Shown here one piece after another: positions 59,390 to 64,000 of a stretch of 64,000 nucleotides of DNA (the first letter of the stretch is position 1; each line of letters opens with the position of its first letter). Below the pieces are notes generated by a model. It ran no database searches, was not told the origin of the DNA, and worked only from the letters and a program-made list of their open reading frames with translations. The stretch is taken from assembly GCA_007258455.2 (NCBI GenBank), contig VDFB02000003.1, positions 41,109,986 to 41,173,985 on the forward strand, given 5' to 3'. A program made the translations under genes and the position numbers. The stretch comes from Sequoia sempervirens. Lineage: Eukaryota; Streptophyta; Pinopsida; Cupressales; Cupressaceae.

Positions 59390-62300
59390 TCTACTGAATA
59401 TGTGCTCCAAGAGCACTTCCAACAAGTTCTTATGAAGATCATTTCCTAGAATAAGTTTGAAGAAACTAAAATGGGAGTGGATAAATTGTCTAGGTTGAAG
59501 AATAAGCTTTTTAAGGATTGTGGTATACATTGTTTTGATGTGGTTGTGACATCAGGAGGGATTGTTACTTTTTGGAACCTTAGGGTGATCTAGGGGGTTG
59601 AGGTTTTTAATGATTGTAATCATGTGGCTACTGTCTTTACTCATTTGTGTGATAGATTCTCTTGGACTCTGTCTAATATTTATGCTATGAATTGTAAGAG
59701 TGCTAGAAAAATATTATGGGAGAATTTTTGTTCCTTTAAAGTCATGAACCATATTGAGAATTGGTTGGTCATGGGAGATTTTAATACTCCTTTGCATGAT
59801 GCTAACAAGATGGGTGGTTTGCAGCTGGTGGATGAGAGTTGTTATGATCTCATGAATCTTATTAATGATTCTGCTCTTCTTCATTTGGACCTTCAAGGTG
59901 CGTCCTTTACTTGGTCGAATTGGAGAGTGGGTAATGGCCTTATTCAGGTTAAGCTTGATCATGCTCTTATCACTCCTATGTGGTTGGTTCATTATTCCTG
60001 CTTGCTTTCTACTCTAACTAGGTCAGGTTCATATCACTTTCCTCTAGCTTTGTCAGTGAATTTTTTGGGGGGCAAGAAAAGCTTTCCATTTAGATTTGAG
60101 AAAATGTGCACTTGTCATCCTAACTTGGGTAATCTAATTAATGATTGGTGGAATATTCATGTGGATGGTTCAACTATGTTCAGAGTTGCAAAAAAAGATT
60201 GCTAATGTTAAGGATAATGTTAGAAAGTGGAATCACACTTGTTTTAGTCATATTTTTATGGAAAAAGAGGGTGTGACTAAGGAGATTCAGGATGTGCAAC
60301 AATCTATCCAACTATCTAGGTATGATCAGGCTTTGATTCAAAAGGAAAATATATTGCTTTCCAGATTGCATAATATTGTGGCGAAGGAGGAGGAATTCTA
60401 GAAATAGAGGTCGAGGATTATGTGGCTGAAAAGTGGGGATAGGAATACCAAATTTTTTCACCTCTCTACTCTTAAACACATGGCTAATAATCATATTAAT
60501 CTGATCAATTTCAATAATCAAGTTTTGGAGAAGTATGTTGACTTGTTGTTTGATACTTCCTCCTACTTCTCTTAGCTACTCTCGGTGGAGGGGTAACTTG
60601 ATTTGGCTTTTCAAGAGGATATTCTCAGGGATATTCCTTAGATCTTGGATGATGATATGAATAGGCAGTTGGTTTGCATTCCTTTGGCGGATGAAGTTTA
60701 GAGTGCTATTTTCTCTTTTGAAGGTAATAAGGCTCTGAGCCTGGATGGTTTTCTGATGTTCTTCTTTCAATCCTTTTGGGAAATTATTGCTAAGGATGTT
60801 GTTGATGTTACTAAGGAGTTTTTTAAGTCTGGCTCCCTTCTGAAGGAATTGAACTCCTTTTTTAATTTTTGGTTCCTAAGAAGCCCAATGCTTCTTCTTT
60901 TGATGAATTTCATCCCATCATCTTATGTAACTCAGTTTACAAGATCTTCTCCAAGGTTTTGGCAGTTAGATTGCAAAGAATTTTGCCTCTTATTATCTCG
61001 CCTCAACATAACAGGTTTGTGGCTGGTAGGAAAATTCTGGATTCTATTATCTCCGTTGATAAGAATATTCACTCTCTTACTGTTAATAAGAATGTTGGCT
61101 TTATTATGAATCTTGACTTACTGAAGGCTTATGATAGAGTTGAATAGGGGTTTCTTTCTAAGATTTTAACTTCTTTTGGCATTGGGCAGAAAGGGGTGGC
61201 TCTTGTGCTTCAGCTTATCTCTACTCTAAGATTCTTTGTTCTCATTAATGGGCCCCCTTACCCTCTCTTTGACTGCTCTAGGGGTCTGAGGCAAGGGGAT
61301 CCTATTTCTCCATTTCTATTCATTATCATGGTGGAATCTTTGGGTCGTCTTATCCAAAGATCTATTAACACAGGGGTTTTGTTTGGACTTTCCCCTTCTT
61401 CTAGTAATCTTATTTGCTCTCATCAACAATTTTTGGATGATTCTCTTATGCTTGGAAAGTCATCCATTAAGGAGGCTAAGGCTATCAAGTCTATCTTATA
61501 GAGGTATGAAGCTACTTTGGGGTAGAAGGTTAGCTTGCCTAAGAGTGTTTTATTCTTTTTTAACACTCTAGTCCATTGACAAACTAAAATTGCTAGAATT
61601 TTGCAGTGCCAGATAGGGGAACTTCTTGCCTCTAATTTGGGCCTTCCCTTGTGCTCTAAAGTTCTTGATTATTTCTGGAGGGTTATGATTGATAAATTCA
61701 ATTCTAAATTGGTTGGTTGGAAGGGGGCTCTTTTGAGCCAGGCAGGAAAAGTTCAGTTGATTAAGTCTAACTTTTTAGAATCTTCCTGTTTATGCTCTAA
61801 GTCTTTTTAATATGCCTAGGAAGTTTGTGGATACTTTGGAAAGTATTCAGAAAAATTTCCTTTGGTCTAGGGTGGAGGATAAGAGAAAAATTCATCTGGC
61901 TACTTGGGATGATGTTTACAAACCCAAGAAGGCTGGTGGGCTTGGTATATGTAAAATTGGAGCTTTTAATATTGCCCTCCTTGGAAAGCAGTGTGGAACC
62001 TTTTACTGGCTAAGAGTGAATGGGAAAAAATTGCTTGGAGTAAATACTTACATGGTGATGATGGCATTAGGGGGTTCTTTTATCAAGAGTTTAATCCTCC
62101 ATCTAGCTCTGCTCTTTGGAATTGTATAGTTAAGGCTTGAAGGCTTGTGGCCAAGGGTCTCTTTTGGAAATTGGCGGATGGTAGATTTTTCTTTTGGGAT
62201 GATAACTGGTTTGGTAACAAGCCCCTCAAAGATGAGCCCTGGGCTCAACCTCTTATGGATCTATGTGTGCAACAATTTGGTAGATTAGTTGTTGACTATA

Positions 62301-62749
62301 TTGAGGGACGATGTTGGAAGAAGTTGTATGAGGTTGACCTTGGTTTGGAAGTTTTGTTTAAGGCTATATCTTTGATAGACATTCCCTCTTCCCATTCTCC
62401 TGATAAATTTGTTTGGAAGCCTTCCTCTGATGGTATCTTTTCTATTGCTTCAACTTTTCATTCTAATGATTCCTTTGTTGGCCCTACTCCTTATTGGGCT
62501 TCTGTTTGGTCCTCTAGATTGATTCCTAAGGTTAATGTTTTCTTTTGGCTCTTTTTCCAGAATAAAATATTAACCACTGATAACTTGGTCAAAAGAGGTT
62601 TTGTGATGCCCAATAGGTGCTTTCTATGTGAAGAAGCCGAAAATGCTTTCCATTTATTGATTGGCTGCAGTTATGTTTGTCTGGTTTGGGCTCATGGGCT
62701 CATTGCGAATAAAATTCGACACAAGATGGGTAATAATATGGTTGTTTGA
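59390..62749 (+). pseudogene. LINE ORF2: endonuclease, reverse transcriptase, zf-RVT
   Basis: The endonuclease part starts abruptly at EETKMG (about 59457), so the N-terminal part with the usual WNIRG motif is missing. MGDFNTPLHD, GASFTWSN and KLDHAL follow. The catalytic SDH triplet near its end reads SYH (Tyr codon at 60032-60034). RT covers about 60700-61560: FHPIILCNSVYKI, AGRKILDSI, NLDLLKAYDRVE, GLRQGDPISPFLF and the catalytic FLDD (61430-61441, FADD in most relatives). The zinc-knuckle-like zf-RVT (62560-62690) shows ILTTDNLVKRG and CFLCEEAENAFHLLIGC. Frame changes occur near 60185, 60860, 61800 and 62140. Confidence 0.87.
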
Positions 62750-63469
62750 ATTATTTTGTTTGTATTATCTTAGTTCATTGAATTCATTAATCTTGTATTG
62801 TTCATTTCATGACTAATGTGTATGAATCTTAATCTTTGTTTGAATTAAATCTTGTTTATTCCGTTTACATTGATTTCCCTGTGCCATATCAATTTCCCCC
62901 TTACACATTTTGGCATGCCCAACAGGACCTCGGTCCTTGACACTAACCTTTTTATGAGTTTTAATTGAGTCATTGCAGGTTCTAGAATGCGGTTGAATTT
63001 TCTAGAAACATACTTGAAAAAATTTCAAGCAAAAGCTACAGGAGTTTCACACAATTGTTCCTTCATTTTTGTCACTTTTGATTTTTCTAACTACTTTTGT
63101 TTTAGAAACAGGGTCTCTCTTGATTTTTCCAACTATTTTTCTTTTAGAAACAAGGGTTTCCTTTGACTTTTCTAATTGTAATTACACATTTTGGGCTGCT
63201 TTTGACATTTTGGGCTGCTTTTGACAATAAGGACTACATTTGCTAAAAATAATAGGGCCACTTGTGATTAAAAGTTATGCTTTTGCTATATGTATTTTTT
63301 GATTTAAATCTGCAAGTACTTTTATTTATTTCTAATGTTAATGAGTGCTTATTTTGGATGTTTTATGTTTGTTGACTTTGTTTATGCAGCTCTTGTAGGG
63401 ATATGGTACACTGTACATCAAGAACAACTAACAATTTTATTGCAGAGAAGATGAATGGTCCAAGTCCAA
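62750..63469. other. Non-coding, with two small tandem repeats
   Basis: No gene is recognised. Three copies of a 42-bp unit (ttgatttttctaactactttt) start at 63078, 63120 and 63163, and two copies of a 19-bp unit (acattttgggctgcttttg) lie at about 63185-63222. Confidence 0.6.
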
Positions 63470-63960
63470 TATTTCAAAAGCTTTCTAGTTTAGTAAAACA
63501 TTTTTGATTTGGTGTTGTATAAATGAACCCCACAAATTGCACGCTTTCGATTTGGTGCATTAAAAAGAACTTTTCAAAAGCTTTGTAGTAGTAGGGAAAT
63601 TTTTCAATTTGGTGCTATAAAAATGAACCCCACAACTTGCACGCTTTCGATTTGGTGCTTTAAAAAGAACTTTTCAAAGCTTTCTAGTTTAGGAATTTTT
63701 TTTGAGTTGGTGCTATAAAAAAATGAACCCCACAACTTGCACGCTTTCAATTTAGTCCTTTAAAAAGAACTTTTCAAAAGCTTTCTAGTTTATGGAAAAT
63801 TTTCAATTTGGCATTATAAAAAAATGAACCCCACAACTTGCACATTTTTGATTTGGTGCTTTAAAAGAAATTTTCAAAAGCTTTCTAGTTTAGGGAAAAT
63901 TTTCAATTTGGTGTCCTAAAAGAAACTTTCAAAAGCTTTCATAGATTAAAACAACACTTC
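63470..63960. repeat. 100-bp tandem array, four to five copies
   Basis: The marker atgaaccccacaa occurs at 63523, 63623, 63723 and 63824, and a partial last copy follows to about 63960. Each unit has two related halves of about 50 bp, one with aatttggtgctataaaaa and one with gatttggtgctttaaaaa. The array may continue beyond the window. Confidence 0.9.
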
Positions 63961-64000
63961 TTTTTGGTGCTCATAAAATGAATTGCTTTCTTTTGACCAA

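Larger units (their letters stand above)
57733..62749 (+). mobile_element. L1-type LINE, decayed
   Basis: An ORF1 with DUF4283 and a CCHC knuckle is followed by an ORF2 with endonuclease, reverse transcriptase and zf-RVT domains, the usual order of plant L1 elements. There are several frameshifts and stops. I see neither a poly(A) tail nor target-site duplications; the 3' limit is set by the end of recognisable coding sequence. Confidence 0.87.

Overview
This window is plant nuclear DNA: it has GT-AG introns, plant-type genes (a ferric reductase of the FRO family, a P-class PPR protein, a DUF868 protein, an RRM protein) and plant LTR retrotransposon lineages. Sequence is AT-rich and gene-poor, and consists mostly of old, heavily mutated retroelements. 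This suits a large seed-plant genome, most likely a gymnosperm; that last step is inference. I see no gene that is clearly intact.

Layout. 1-10714: a nearly complete Athila-like Ty3/Gypsy element (element A, + strand; the 5' part of its 5' LTR lies before the window) with a tRNA-Asp primer site, gag-protease-RT-RNase H-integrase and a large extra ORF region after pol. 11615-11974: C-terminal exon of a DUF868 gene. 14745-15692 (-): broken PPR gene. 16575-33043 (-): broken FRO-like ferric reductase. Its last intron holds a 12.9-kb Gypsy element (element B, 17029-29908, + strand) flanked by a perfect 5-bp ATTGG duplication. 34758-35283: two exons of an RRM gene with a nonsense codon. 35284-42640: no recognisable gene. 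42644-43375: a telo-box/TATA pair and a decayed minisatellite. 43376-47404: a short, non-coding LTR element (element C) with a tRNA-Met primer site, whose 1.4-kb LTRs carry a PPR-like gene fragment. 47410-49350: a decayed ORF resembling a plant mobile domain (PMD) protein. 51161-54250 (-): Tat-like Gypsy pol fragment (element D). 57733-62749: an L1-type LINE with ORF1 and ORF2. 63470-63960: a 100-bp tandem array.

Most interesting points. (1) Element B reads protease, then a plant-type RNase H, then RT, RNase H and integrase. The first four share one reading frame, so the position of the extra RNase H before RT is probably original; element D has its extra RNase H after the RT-linked one. (2) Element B also carries an antisense ORF of about 205 codons between pol and a sense coiled-coil ORF, with its own well-formed TATA box. 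(3) The FRO exons match in splice phase from exon to exon, including across the element, yet carry a CGA-to-TGA nonsense codon and a 104-bp duplication of a 5' splice site. (4) Premature stops are mainly TAG where Gln (CAG) is expected and TGA where Arg (CGA) is expected, the pattern expected from long-term CHG and CG methylation.

Limits: all homology calls are from recognising motifs by eye; no alignment or database search was run.
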